Shown one piece after another: positions 22,969 to 33,920 of a stretch of 64,000 nt of DNA (position 1 is the first letter of the stretch; each line of letters begins with the position of its first letter). This DNA is from Parascedosporium putredinis (lineage: Eukaryota > Ascomycota > Sordariomycetes > Microascales > Microascaceae), in assembly GCA_949357655.1 (NCBI GenBank), contig CASHTG010000021.1, forward strand, positions 868,001 through 932,000, in the 5' to 3' direction. The notes beneath the pieces are model-generated. The model was not told where the DNA came from. It saw only the letters and a program-made list of their open reading frames with translations, and ran no database searches. A program made the translations under genes and the position numbers.

Positions 22969-24338
22969 TCAAACAGCGATACCCGATCTCTTCAAGATTT
23001 CTATCACCTGCAATTCCGTTTTACCCCCAACCACGTCCGTCCAGAAACTGTTCATGTGTCTCCTGTCCTGCGCGAGCACACTCCAATTAGGGCTGTGGTC
23101 TGCCTTTAGCCACTTGAAGTCATTAACTTGATCCCACATATTCTCATGGGTGTCTGACCAAGGCGGTGTCTTTATAATTGTGTTAGTGTCACTTTGGAGG
23201 AGGCAGTTTAGGAAACAGGGCAACATACATAACAGTCTGGAATAGGCGCGAACCGAACCTTGGCGCAATCCTCAACGATAGGATGACTTGAGCAGTGGAG
23301 ATAAAAGTCCACGTTTCTGCATTCATGAATGCGCATCTGCCGCGATGCAACCACGAGAATAGAATCTGATATTCCCGTAATGTGGACAGGGCCGTCTACG
23401 TTTCCCGTGATGATAATGCAGCGCCGTAGGTTTTTCAATGCAAGACCCAAGAATGTCGTCTCTCCACTTGCCGGTACGGACATGTCCACTATGCAATTTT
23501 CGAGGTTGGTCAAGTCCGCATAGGTTGCCGCTCGTGACGCCGACTTGGGAAGGACAACGTGGAGGTTTTTGTGTTCAGTGAGGGAGATCGTCTTGGCCGC
23601 AGAGAAGCTTGGCCGGCGGATGTTGGACCCGTTCGGGGCTTTGAGCTCCCGATTGTAGTCTTTTTCGTTTGCTGCAGGCTCGTCTTCCTTGGATGGAGCT
23701 GCCGATGCGCCCTCGGTCTCTGGGTAGCTAGCTAGTACTCCGACATTACGCCGCCTGTCTTCGGCAGGAGCGGATGCCGAGTCTTTTGGCCGCGCCTTGA
23801 AGCGAAATCGATGCCGTGGCACGACTTTATCTACTTCTCTATCGAGCTTCTCCGTCAGGCCCCTAATAGTCTGCGGGTGTCCCGGTAGCCTAGAGTAAGC
23901 TACAGAACGCAATGCTACAAATTTGTTGCTGCCCTCGGATGCTTGAGGCACTCACCTCTGAATAAGACTTTTGATCATAGGTCGGGAGGTACTCAGTCGC
24001 GTCTGCTAGCTCATTCAATAGCCGGGAGATACCAAGCCGCACCTCATCTATCGCATCCTGGCGTGATGGCGCAGAGGAGAGCTGCGCAATGTGGGTATCC
24101 AGCACTATGACAAACAATAATCAACGTTGCCCTTCCAGTTTGCTATTCCGCGGCCTCGAGAGGGGCGGGTTGGGTGGGCGGGATCAAAAGATAAAATTTC
24201 CTCACACTCTTCAGCCAGGCCTGGTCGTGAACTGATGGAGGCTGGAGAAAAATTTGGACGAATGCTTCAGTATGAAGGATACTTACCGGCAACCTCAGCT
24301 TGAAAGCGCTGGTAGAACTTGAGGATATCGTTACTCAT
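22969..24338 (-). CDS. Tubulin-binding cofactor C
   Basis: Tubulin-folding cofactor that acts as GTPase activator in the beta-tubulin release step and with Arl2/Alp41. Exons: 24338-24287, 24104-23956, 23870-23229, 23169-22969; sizes sum to 1044 nt, giving 347 residues without any correction. The N-terminal helical domain is MSNDILKFYQRFQAEVA onwards, with a basic linker (RFRFKARPKDS). The C-CAP/TBCC beta-helix contains TNLENCIVDMSVP, LKNLRRCIIITGNVDGPVH, DSILVVASRQMRIHEC and FYLHCSSHPIVEDC. The region DQVNDFKWLKADHSPNWSVL is the standard end of the domain. The last intron uses an AAG acceptor. Confidence 0.93.
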
Positions 24339-24828
24339 TCTTTCTCTACTCCGCCGTCTCTCCTCAGTGGTGTTTTTGGTTTGGAAAAGGTTGCCTTGTT
24401 TGCCTATCCGTGTGCTATCTGGATATATATATATATATAGAAAAATCGATGCTTGTTAGTACGTCAGGCGAACAGTACGAATGGCTAGCATCTGGTGGCA
24501 CGAGGAGGTGATTATTAGTGTTCTGTGATGTGGTGTGGAGAGGCGGGGTCATTCGCTCCATTCAAAGAACATCCACTCCGCCATTGATCGATCAAATCGC
24601 CTGCCTCAAATAAAAGAGGCCCATCAATGACCAAACCAAACCACGCAAGGCAAGAGACTTCGGATTTAGTTCGTCGAGGTGTAAATCTGCAGAAATCTAG
24701 GTCCAGGGTCAAAATGCCACGATTAAACTTTTATTATATACAATGATCTATACCTCCACCTGATTAAAAAGGTCGCCGTCTAGCCAAAGCAACATTACAC
24801 ATTAGACTGCCGTTTTACTCCCTTCCTT
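24339..24828. other. Intergenic spacer
   Basis: Holds the tubulin cofactor C promoter, a TA microsatellite at 24423-24438 and the GPI1 3' UTR. No gene seen. Confidence 0.5.
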
Positions 24829-27199
24829 CTATCTGACGTGAGCTGCGCCGCCGCGGCCTCTCCCAGGCAAGCTACCATACGGATGTCTCCTTACTCCAGG
24901 ATTCACCCAGCTAGGCTTCTTGGATGGCGCTGCGCTCGAGCTCAACGCCGTCCACATTTCCCAAATACCCGGCCTCTTGGCGGGCAACATGCTATACTGC
25001 AAGCTATACAAGTTTTTGCGGTCTATAGGAGGCACAAATTTGCCCGTCATCAAACAAAAGAGGACGCTGGGCGAAAGGTAGTGTTTTCGGATGCGTTGAG
25101 CCATCCTTAGATATTGGTGAAACATGGCACCAAAGGTCAAAGGAATTGGCTATAGAAATACGCGTCAGGTGTTATAATCATCGAAGCACACGTTGTGCAA
25201 CGGTGCGCGATGGGAGAGGATAACATACCTTGAGATGAATTACGGAGGTGGGAGGTCGGTTTAGCGAGCCGGAAGGGGCTCGCACGACAGGATGACTCTT
25301 GCCGAGTTCGAATCGGACACCGCCTGTGAGACATCTTAGTACAGAACCATTGCCAGCAAGATCCGTTGAGGGCGGGGCGCTACGCGCGTACTTACCCGGG
25401 AGTCGACTCGGATCCTTGATGCGCAACATGATGGCGAAGAGGGGAAAGTGGTTTAAACAAGAGAGGAGCGTGTCGAAGGCTGCCTTGAGCGAAATAATGA
25501 TCATTCTCGCAATAGCAAAGTTGAGGTAGAAAACGATGACAGTTGGGAGTAGGAAAATGAGGAGGGTGAAAATAATGGTGCCGACGAGTAACTGATCGAG
25601 ATCATAGTCGCACGAATCGATACGATTTCGAAGTACGTTGTGCTTTTTCCTCGAAAAAGATGGAAAAGGGAGACGAGGATGCTGAGCTGCCAATTGAATA
25701 TTCTAGCCGAGGCAAGGTAGAACGAGTATATGTGAATGGTGAGGGCCGAAAGCAAGTCGGAGAGCATGGCAAGGGGCAAGCTCGCACCGCCAAAACTAGA
25801 GAAGCCGATGAACCATATAATGTGCGGTAGTGCAGGTTGGAGAAGGTCGATGAAACCTGACCAGTAGTCAATAACCCAGAGGAACAGGTCGCCTAGGAAC
25901 GCAGCAAGCTCGTTATTGAGCTTGAGACCAGCAGGCCATCCCATGAGCCATGTTATACTCGTCTGAAGGGCTTCTACTGTGTACGTCCTAAGAATGACGC
26001 CGATCTGCTCGCCCACCCACTCGGCATGCTCGATGATGTAGGACCCCATCGCAATACCTATAATGACATCGTTTGCAACGAGCCAGAGACTATTAAAGAA
26101 GCGAATATAATCGGGATGGCTTGTTGTTACACTCGCCCAATCGCTTTTCCGCTGGCGGAGCTTCATGTGTTGGGTAGGCCAGTAACAAAACTGCTGCAAC
26201 CGTATTTCTACCTGCTGGGCGGTCGCCGATAGATCCTTTAACGCGGCATGATGTGGTCGCGCTCGGAATTCAAGTACCCGCAGAAGCAGCTCCGCCGTTA
26301 TACGGTGGCCGAGAAGAATAAGGGAAAAGAAGCGTTGGATGACCGGGAAGACGTAGAAGAGGAAGAGGCGCCAAAACCATGACATTGCCGCATCCTTGAC
26401 GGTGTTTGCTGATTCTACGACCCGCTCCGAAACGCTTAGACTTCGTTTAGGTCGCGGGCCGACGAGATGGAGATTCTTCTGGAGCAATTGCTCGAGTTCC
26501 CAAGCCCAATTGATTTGGTTGATAATACGGGAAGCGTCTTCTCCTTGGGAGAGAGAATCCGCCTGACGATGCTGTGCTGTTTAAGCTTCTCTGCCAGTCT
26601 CTGCTTCTCCTCACGCCTTTCCCTTTCGTGTTGCTCGTTTACCGCCTCGATGCCGCTCAAAGGCATGTCGAAATGTCTCTCCTCGAGATCGAGCGCGATA
26701 GGGTTGAGAGACATGTACTGCATGCGCAGGGGTTGAGGGCGCTTGAACATGATGATTTGAACGTTGGAGGCATGATCGCATCGGATGACTGGAACGGGGT
26801 AGCTGGGCCCAGTCGTCGCCCGGACCCAAGACGGGTCAACGCTGGCTGTTTCTGGCGCATTGGTAACGCCTAGGACATGCATGGAGAGGTGACCGCAAAG
26901 CTCGTACACACGATTCACGGCGTGGCTCGAGTTTCGCAATAGCGTGCCAACTTTGAGATGGTATTCGACATTTTGGGCCTAGAACAAGAGAGGTCAGGAT
27001 AAGGCTCGTTTATTTCTTGGAGAAAGTGCTGCCTGTCTCCCAGGGCAAGGGTGAGTGTACGAACATCAGCGACGTCGAGAACGGCTACGACGAAGACATC
27101 AAGCTCAGAGTTTCGCCAGCCCACAATAACGCCAGGGAACTCTGACCTGGCGATATCTGCAGGCCAGAAGATCCTCATAAGGCCATCATATCCAGGCAT
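24829..27199 (-). CDS. GPI1: GPI1/PIG-Q subunit of GPI-GlcNAc transferase
   Basis: ER membrane subunit of the complex that transfers GlcNAc from UDP-GlcNAc to phosphatidylinositol, the first step of GPI-anchor synthesis. Exons: 27199-25396, 25323-25229, 25149-24829. The N-terminus MRIFWPADI and VIVGWRNSELDVFVV are typical. The C-terminal Gpi1 domain has several membrane segments (SWFWRLFLFYVFPVIQRFF, LLVGTIIFTLLIFLLPTVIV). It also has the conserved run from FYWSGFIDLLQ-like to PLTFGAMFHQYLRMAQRIRK. Three frame breaks of one missing base each lie at 26971-26974, 26547-26549 and 25644-25648 (coding-strand A, C and A runs). Corrected length is about 740 residues. Confidence 0.93.
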
Positions 27200-27274
27200 T
27201 GCAGCGGAGGCTGCCCTTGTATCGTTCGCGTCTCGGTACGGTCGTCTCGATTTTGGTGATGCGATTCCTAGAGC

Positions 27275-27744
27275 TTAAAATGATCCTCGGCGTCGCAGCT
27301 GTTCACGGGCAGACAGCCCAAATCGCGGGCCCCGAGCGTGCTAAAGAGAGAGGAGACGTTTGTTAGCTTTTGAGGCATTTCCCCCTTCTTTGGCAATTTT
27401 ACGCATAGGCTGGAAAGCTAAGGACTTGGGAGGGACTCACAAGATCTGCCTCTGCCTTGGTAATGAAATGGACAGGAAGCGCTAAAATAAGGAAAAAGAG
27501 CGTGAGAATTAAGAAGCCCTTGGCCGCCCGAGTCTAAAAAGAAGGGAAAAAGCATTAGAATGTCGCGGTCAAGATAGGCAGTGGGGTGGTTGAATAATCG
27601 TGAAGAGAAAGGGGAGCGACTTGCAACCACTCCGTGATCCCAGGCAAATATCGCAAGCTCATAAAGGCGCGTAACGAGATCCCAACGTGCGGTTATGTAT
27701 CCCGCCACAAAAATTGCCCAGGCGAAGATCGAAAAGGCATGCAT
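27275..27744 (-). CDS. Small two-helix membrane protein, unknown
   Basis: Three exons, 27744-27625, 27533-27441 and 27340-27275, each a multiple of three, encode 92 residues with no correction. The first intron has a GC-AG boundary (donor GCAAGT after GTG GTT, acceptor TTTTTAG); the second is GT-AG. An N-terminal hydrophobic helix (FSIFAWAIFVAGYI) starts right at the Met. A loop with RWDLVTRLYELAIFAWDHGV follows, then a strong second helix (FLILTLFFLILALPVHFI) and a basic tail (REQLRRRGSF). I do not recognise the family. It sits 75 bp upstream of GPI1 on the same strand, so an ER or Golgi location is possible but unproven. Confidence 0.7.
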
Positions 27745-28506
27745 GGACTATGTCGGCGTTCGAGGCGTCGTCTCATCGCCTCTTTCGGGGGCACCTCGAC
27801 TCGGTTCGCAACGGTTCGGGTTCAAGGGCTGTCTTTCGTGCCCGCTGCGTCGTCTCGAAGCTTGCCGCTAGAGATGGCCGTCGGAGAAAGGCTTAGAAAT
27901 GGCTCGCGGATTTTCTAGCACTGATGGCGAGAATATCCATTTTGCACTGGTTCCGGTCTGGGGGAGTATGGGTTTCCTGAGTGGAGAATTGCTCCAATTG
28001 TGCAGAAATTCATTCGATGCTGGAGTCGTCCAGGGATCGTCGCGACCCAGGTGTTGACAGGCCAGGGGCTTTAATATGGCAAGCGCTCATTAAATCGACT
28101 GTCAAATTGCGGCTGTTGACAGCTGACAGGAGCTGGGCCAACTTCCTCAATATCCAAGCACGGGAGACGAGCATTCGGCTCACCAAAGTGAACGGGCAGT
28201 ACCAAGAAAAACAAATTCAAAAGGGAGATATGGTATTATACAAGATATCTATCTATAAATCATTACGTCGCTTCCTATTTTACATCATGTATATCCGTTA
28301 TGGTTATGTTGTCTAGTTGGGGTACAGCACAGTGGGATCGCGCTGATTCGAGCTGGGCTTGGTTGGCCCTATGTTCTCCTCAATGTGGTAAAAGATTGCT
28401 CTGGGGCCATGGCTCTAGCTACGAGATGTATCGCCGCTTTATATCGAGGCACCATGGAGGCAAGAAACATGTATGTTCCTGTGCTCATATAGTCAGAATT
28501 TTGGTA
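27745..28506. other. Intergenic, AT-rich part
   Basis: Upstream of the small membrane protein and downstream of MDM35. AT-rich from about 28200. No gene seen. Confidence 0.45.
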
Positions 28507-28982
28507 CTATACAGTACAAGCCGGGGTAGTAATAGCCTTACACTTTCTCCCCATGTACGAATTGTCGTTGTCCTTGTTGTCTTCTCTCGCCTCGTCTAGT
28601 AGTTTATCAATGCCTCTGGACTTGAGAGCAACCTGTAAGGCGAGTGAGCATGCCATGTCAAGCAAGATAGTTGAACGGGTATTGAGGTACATACTTCTAG
28701 ACACTTCCTGTACTCTTTAAAGAGAGCAGAACACTCATTGCTATCTGTTCCATTTCCACGTAGGTACTCTTTGGGGGCGATGCGTTAGATTGGGAGAGGA
28801 TTTGCCGCGACAATCGCAAGGCTGGATTAGCAATCTACTCACTGTCACTGTACCACTTTAGGAAACACGTGTCGTAGCGTCTGATACAGAGTTAGCTCTA
28901 CGGTTGCGAAATGGATAAAACGACGGTACGCGCAAACTTACTCCTTCACCTCATTGCATTCGGGTGCGAGGGAGGCAGACAT
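28507..28982 (-). CDS. MDM35: MDM35/TRIAP1-type twin Cx9C protein
   Basis: Mitochondrial intermembrane-space partner of Ups/PRELI lipid-transfer proteins, imported and oxidised by Mia40. Four tiny exons: 28982-28942, 28880-28843, 28768-28695, 28632-28507. The spliced protein reads MSASLAPECNEVKE, RYDTCFLKWYSDKYLRGNG, NECSALFKEYRKCLEVALKS and GIDKLLDEAREDNKDND. The Cys pairs C9/C19 and C37/C47 form two CX9C motifs. Total is 92 residues, slightly longer than usual because of a C-terminal extension after DNKDND. No frame correction is needed. The gene is divergent from RRP6 with a 511-bp promoter between them. Confidence 0.88.
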
Positions 28983-29493
28983 AATAACCACGGGTTGCTC
29001 GGAGACTCCGCCTAAATCGAGAACCAAGAGGCAAATTGGGGGCTCGTCTGTGGTGTAGGATAAGAACACGAGGCGCTTTGAAATGTTGAATACGAGACAA
29101 GAATGTATTGGCGTGGGGAGCGCAGTTTGATGTGATCAATTGAGAGCGACACTGTTTTGAAGAGAGATGACGGCGGTTGATGGAGGCAAATCGAGCCGCA
29201 TGAACCGCCAATGTTGCTCCCTGCTTATCGATAAGAACCCCAAGAATTTCCCTTGTGAACATTGAAGGCCTTGTACCTGTGGGGATGAAAGACTTTGAAA
29301 AGGCTTGTGTCCACCACAAGCGCACGGCACAGCTCGCTTTCAATAAGTACCAGTACAAAAAGAGTCGTCCCCCCACTGTCGATTTGCAGACAAACCCATC
29401 GAGCTTTTTGCGAACGAAATTTATTTCAACCTGTATCTCGAGCTTACAACTTACCCTCACCCTCGTTTCAATCCGCAAACCAGCACCGCGAAA
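28983..29493. promoter_or_regulatory. Divergent MDM35/RRP6 promoter
   Basis: The 511 bp between the two start codons serve both genes. No specific motif is claimed. Confidence 0.5.
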
Positions 29494-32390
29494 ATGGCGG
29501 AGTTCAAGACAGTGAAAGAGGATCTCCAGTCCGCGCTGGTTTCAACTGTCAAATCCGTCAACAAACTCGCGTCCCAAGATCTCGCCTTCCAAAGAACCGT
29601 CAACTCAGACAACGATGAACGGCTGGATGCAAACACTACCCGCCTTTTGACGCTTGCGACGCAGCTCCTCAAAGCCGCTCCCCGGCCCAACCGCTTAGCA
29701 CCGCCAAAGCTCGAAGAGACCGACGATGTGGACATGAACTGGCGCCGCATTGTCGACATCATCGATGCCACTTTCGAACAGGCCGACCTCGCGCTTGACG
29801 AGTATACCGGTCTGGTGAAGCGGAAGGAAGCGCCAACCACCGAACCTGAAAATGTTTGTTGCTGTCACTGAAAATATGCCGCTATTGGTTTTTTTCTCCT
29901 AGTCAGCGCTCTAATACCCGGATTATAGGTACCTCCCTCGAAGAAGTCCAAGTTCGCCGGTCTACAAGCCAGCCAGCGCAACGCAAACGTATCGAAGCCG
30001 CAACTCAGCTTTGAGCACCCCCGAATAACTTTGCCACGGGCCCTTGGAAGCCGATTCTGACAAAGAAGCCCCACGCCCTCCAGTCCCTAGAGCATAGCCT
30101 TGTCCTGAGTGCTAATGCGGAATCGACTAATGGTTCCGCAGAGTATGTGTGCCCATTCTTTAGAGGTCCAAAGTTCAAGGACGACTTTAGAACAGGTCGG
30201 AAGCTTTGGCGCATTGAGTCTGAAACTAATAGATGCTCTTCGATTCTAGGTATAAACACCCTTATGAAATCGAAGTCCTCGAAATGGAGTACCCGGCTCG
30301 AGTGTTCGAGGAGGCTGAGCCCGTCAACTTCCGCCCCATGGAGGAGAGCAAAGCCACGTGGGTAGACACCTACGAAGGAGTGCTGGAAATGTTGGAGGAG
30401 CTCAAGAAAGCCAAGGAAGTGGCCATCGATCTAGAGCATCACGACTATAGAACATATATCGGACTTACGAGTCTCATGCAAATCAGTACTAGAGAGCGTG
30501 ACTGGATCGTGGATACGCTTCAGCCCTGGAGACATCGACTCGAGATCCTCAACGAAGTATTTGCCGATCCTAAGATTGTCAAGGTATGTGGTGAACCTGC
30601 ACCCCTTTAATCCTAGACAATTTATACATGGATACTAACATCAGATTTTAGGTGTTGCATGGTGCTTTTATGGACGTGATATGGTTACAGCGGGATCTCG
30701 GCCTCTATCTTGTTGGGTATTTCGATACACATTTCGCGTCCAGGGCGCTGGGCTACCAGCAACACAGCTTGGCTTTTCTACTCAAGAAGTTTGTCAACTT
30801 TGATGCCGACAAAAAGTACCAGCTTGCGGATTGGCGTGTTAGGTATGCTACGTGATCACGGAGAAGCTTATGAATCCTAGTTCGCGCTGCTAACCTTGCA
30901 TTTTGCGTAGACCTATTCCTGAGGAGATGTTATTTTATGCTCGTTCCGATACCCATTTTCTCCTATACATCTACGACATGATGCGCAATGAGCTAGTTGA
31001 AAAGTCTGACCCAAGCTCGCCGGAGACAGACTTGATTCGAACAGTGCTTGCCAAATCGCGCGAACAGTCCTTGAGTCGTTTCGAGAACCCTTACTTTGAT
31101 GAAAAAACCGGCGGCGGCAGCAAAGGTTGGTATAATACCGTTATGAAACAACCGAAACCCCTCACGGGTGAGCAGTTTGCTGTTTTCCGAGCGGTTTGGA
31201 GTTGGAGAGATGCTGCGGCGCGCCGCAACGATGAGAGCGTAGGCTACGTGCTCCCGACCCAAGGGGTCTGGGACATTGCTAGGGTTCTCCCCCTGATCTC
31301 AAGGCTCTTCACAGCCTCCTACCCCGACATGCATGGGTTGCCAAGGCGGAAGCCAATCAGCTTTGGAAGGTGATCCAAGAGGCGCAGGCTAAGGGCGCAG
31401 ATGGCCCAACATTGCAGCAGTTCTTGATTGAGGGCGCGAAGTTAAAGGATGGAAAGGCCGGAGATAAAAGAAACGCGATCCAGGATCTTGCTTCTCTCAA
31501 TATTCAGGAGGTCGAGGTGGGACGGCTTCCTCGTTCCCAACTTTTCGGGAAGATGGAGCTGAGCTCTCGCTGGGAGGACGGAGCTTCATTGGCTAAGGAT
31601 AGTGACGAATATGTCCCACTGCCATGGCAGAGGCACTTTACAACTGAGGAAGTGCATCTTGCGATCCGAGAGGTGAACATGGGCAGCAAAGAAGAAACGG
31701 CACTCCCAGCTACGAGAGTAGAGCCAGAACCTGAGCCCGAGGAACCCATGGAGGACAGTGAATTTACTCTAAAGACCGGTATGAAGCGGAAGAGGTTGAC
31801 TGGCGAGGATGCCGGCACCCCGGCTGCCACAGTTCCTAAGAAGGACGTGGGAGATGAATCGGATACCAGCTCAGACGAAAGTTCAGATGAAGACTCTGAC
31901 GAAGACTCTGATGAAGACTCAGATGGGGGCTGCTGTTGCCACCTCTGGGTCCGGTGCTGGGGCTAATCCCTTGCCCAGAGATGCTAGCGAGGGCCGAGAC
32001 GAAGACTCAGATGAAGAAGGGGAAGCCGATGCCGAGGAGACTACTGATGTCAAGGAAGCGGCTCCCGCCCAGGCCAAAGGAAAGAACGCCCGGCAACGGG
32101 CTAACCGCAGATCTAAGCGGGCACGGAAGGCCCAAGCTAAGACTGATGGAGCTGGGCCGCTGCAGGAGGAGCCCTTCGACTACAGCAAGGCTCAATCCGT
32201 GCTACATACCAAGCGGTCTACGATGCAACCTGCTGGTGGACCAGGAGCTAGGGGTAAGGCGGCATTCGACCCTTACGCGAAGACGGGCGATGATGGGCTC
32301 AAGGGTGCGCGAAAGGCACCCCTATTCACGGAGCAAAGAGTGCGACGTTTAAAAATAAACTACTGCGGTCTCAGGGCGTATCGGCGTTAG
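29494..32390 (+). CDS. RRP6: Exosome 3'-5' exoribonuclease RRP6
   Basis: Nuclear exosome DEDDy nuclease that trims and degrades rRNA, snoRNA and cryptic transcripts. Exons: 29494-29853, 29929-30142, 30250-30583, 30652-30842, 30911-about 32366/32390. The N-terminal PMC2NT helices begin MAEFKTVKEDLQSALVSTVK. The exonuclease has Exo I VAIDLEHHDYRTYIG, Exo II VLHGAFMDVIWLQRDLG and Exo III FYARSDTHFLLYIYD with the catalytic Tyr. The HRDC domain contains VFRAVWSWRDAAARRNDESV. An acidic DEDSDEDSDED stretch and a basic tail (RSKRARKAQAK) follow. Frame breaks: one base missing at 30024-30025, in the C5 run 31289-31293 and near 32335-32337; one extra G in 31925-31929. The exact C-terminus is uncertain: with the frame restored the protein probably ends near 32366. 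Confidence 0.95.
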
Positions 32391-33920
32391 GGTTAGGAAG
32401 CATGTATTTGAAATGGAGGATACTGCACGCGAGGTCGCCTCCTGATTTTCGGACAAGCAAAATTATAGTATAGGACGTGTTGAATGAATACAGATTGAAG
32501 TAGGCCCAATTGCTTTTCGCCTATAGAAGGACTCTGCTGGTCTTGATTGCAGACGCCTTCCGACGCCTTCCGACGGCGTCAGACCCCTTTGATGCCAAAT
32601 GTTGATAAAGAAGTGATCAGAAGAAAGCGGCGGGGCGAGGTTAATTGAGTAGAGGAAAGCCCGTGGTGGCCTTTACATGCTCGTTTCCAAGATTCGCGCG
32701 GGCCTGAGACTGCTGGGTTGCTTGGCGCGGGACTCGATGATGATTATTAGTGTTTTAGTATTGCAGATGTTGCCGCTCTCCTTGTACTTGCCGAATTGGG
32801 GAAGCAATCTCCAAGTGCATTGGAGACGAATGCGGAATGGATCCATGATGGACCCCACCGCCCGACGAGAACCATCCAACGTTCGGCGAGGTGCCCTTGA
32901 GCTAGACTTAATCTTGAGCGTGTCTGGTGTGGTTCGTTGGTGTGGTGGGAAGTACGAAGTATTTACTGCTAGCTAGTGGCTCTTGGGATGCATCGCGGCC
33001 AGTGGCGCGGTATCGAATGAGAGGCCGCCGCGGGCGCACGCGCAGGCAAGCCAAGCCGCACCCTGCTCCGTCGCTTGGTGGAACACTGCTCGTCGGTGGA
33101 AGCACCCTTGCTCTTCGGCCTCCTTCTTCGTGGGGGCAGCGAAATCAACGGATACTCGACGCCTCGCAACGATGATTACTTGGGAATACTCGACCTTTTC
33201 ATGCCGCCCTTTCTGTGTCTCCCTTTTTGTGGGGTTTGCCCCTCTACTAAAAAGGGGACAGGGTGGAATCGAGGAGGGCGCCTTCTGATGGTCATGGGGG
33301 ATGCAGGCAATGGAATTGTGGATGGATCGGATCAGGGCCGAGCCATACACTCAATGCAGATACCAGTAATCCGGGCTTTTCTCTTGTCTTCCTTCTTTGC
33401 CCAGGCTATCTATCGTCTGGTGAACTTTGCCCACGCAGTTCCAATTGTCTCCCTTGAAACTTGTAAAAGGAACGCCGCAAGAAGCCTGCCACCCAACAAC
33501 CATGCCATGATGCCAAGTGCACCCCCTTGAACACCCCCGGAACGTGAGCAATTGATTTGACAAAACGCGCGTGGGCCGTTTCCTCTCGAGCCCTTGAGAG
33601 TAACCCATCGGAACCCTTCATATTGCTGCCCGACACCCCCGGCTTTGCTGTTCCCCAGATCCTCACTTCGATTCGAACCGAATCCCACGGATAAGCGAAG
33701 CACTGATCTTCGGTTTCGTTCGGTCAGGTCCCTCCTCCTCGGTGACGCACCCAATTATCTGAAGCGCAAGACCTATTTTCCCTTTTCTTCCCCGGTTTCC
33801 CCAGTTTCTTCGCTGTCATTATCCTATCCTCGCATATCAGTACTGTTACGTTGTTTCCACCCGTCCTTCTCTCTCTCGGCAAGGGCTTTTTGTTATATCT
33901 GCCCCACAGTTCGCCGAGCT
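32391..33920. other. Intergenic region
   Basis: Holds the RRP6 3' UTR and the promoter of the Kre9-domain gene. A short direct repeat (GACGCCTTCC twice, then GACGGCGTC) lies at 32552-32580. The long frames here show no conserved motif. Confidence 0.45.
32552..32580. repeat. Tandem decamer with inverted half
   Basis: Two tandem copies of GACGCCTTCC are followed by GACGGCGTC, which is the reverse complement-like partner of GACGCC. It can form a small hairpin and lies about 180 bp after RRP6. Confidence 0.5.

Noticed and set aside
24423..24438. TA run as a TATA box for tubulin cofactor C
   Set aside because: It is a simple microsatellite; similar TA runs occur at 9741 and 53757 without promoter context.
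31925..31929. Programmed ribosomal frameshifting
   Set aside because: No slippery heptamer plus structure was evident and the same type of break occurs in unrelated genes where no frameshifting is known.
33660..33700. T-arm-like GGTTCGAATC on the minus strand
   Set aside because: The flanking bases do not form a T-stem and no anticodon arm is present.
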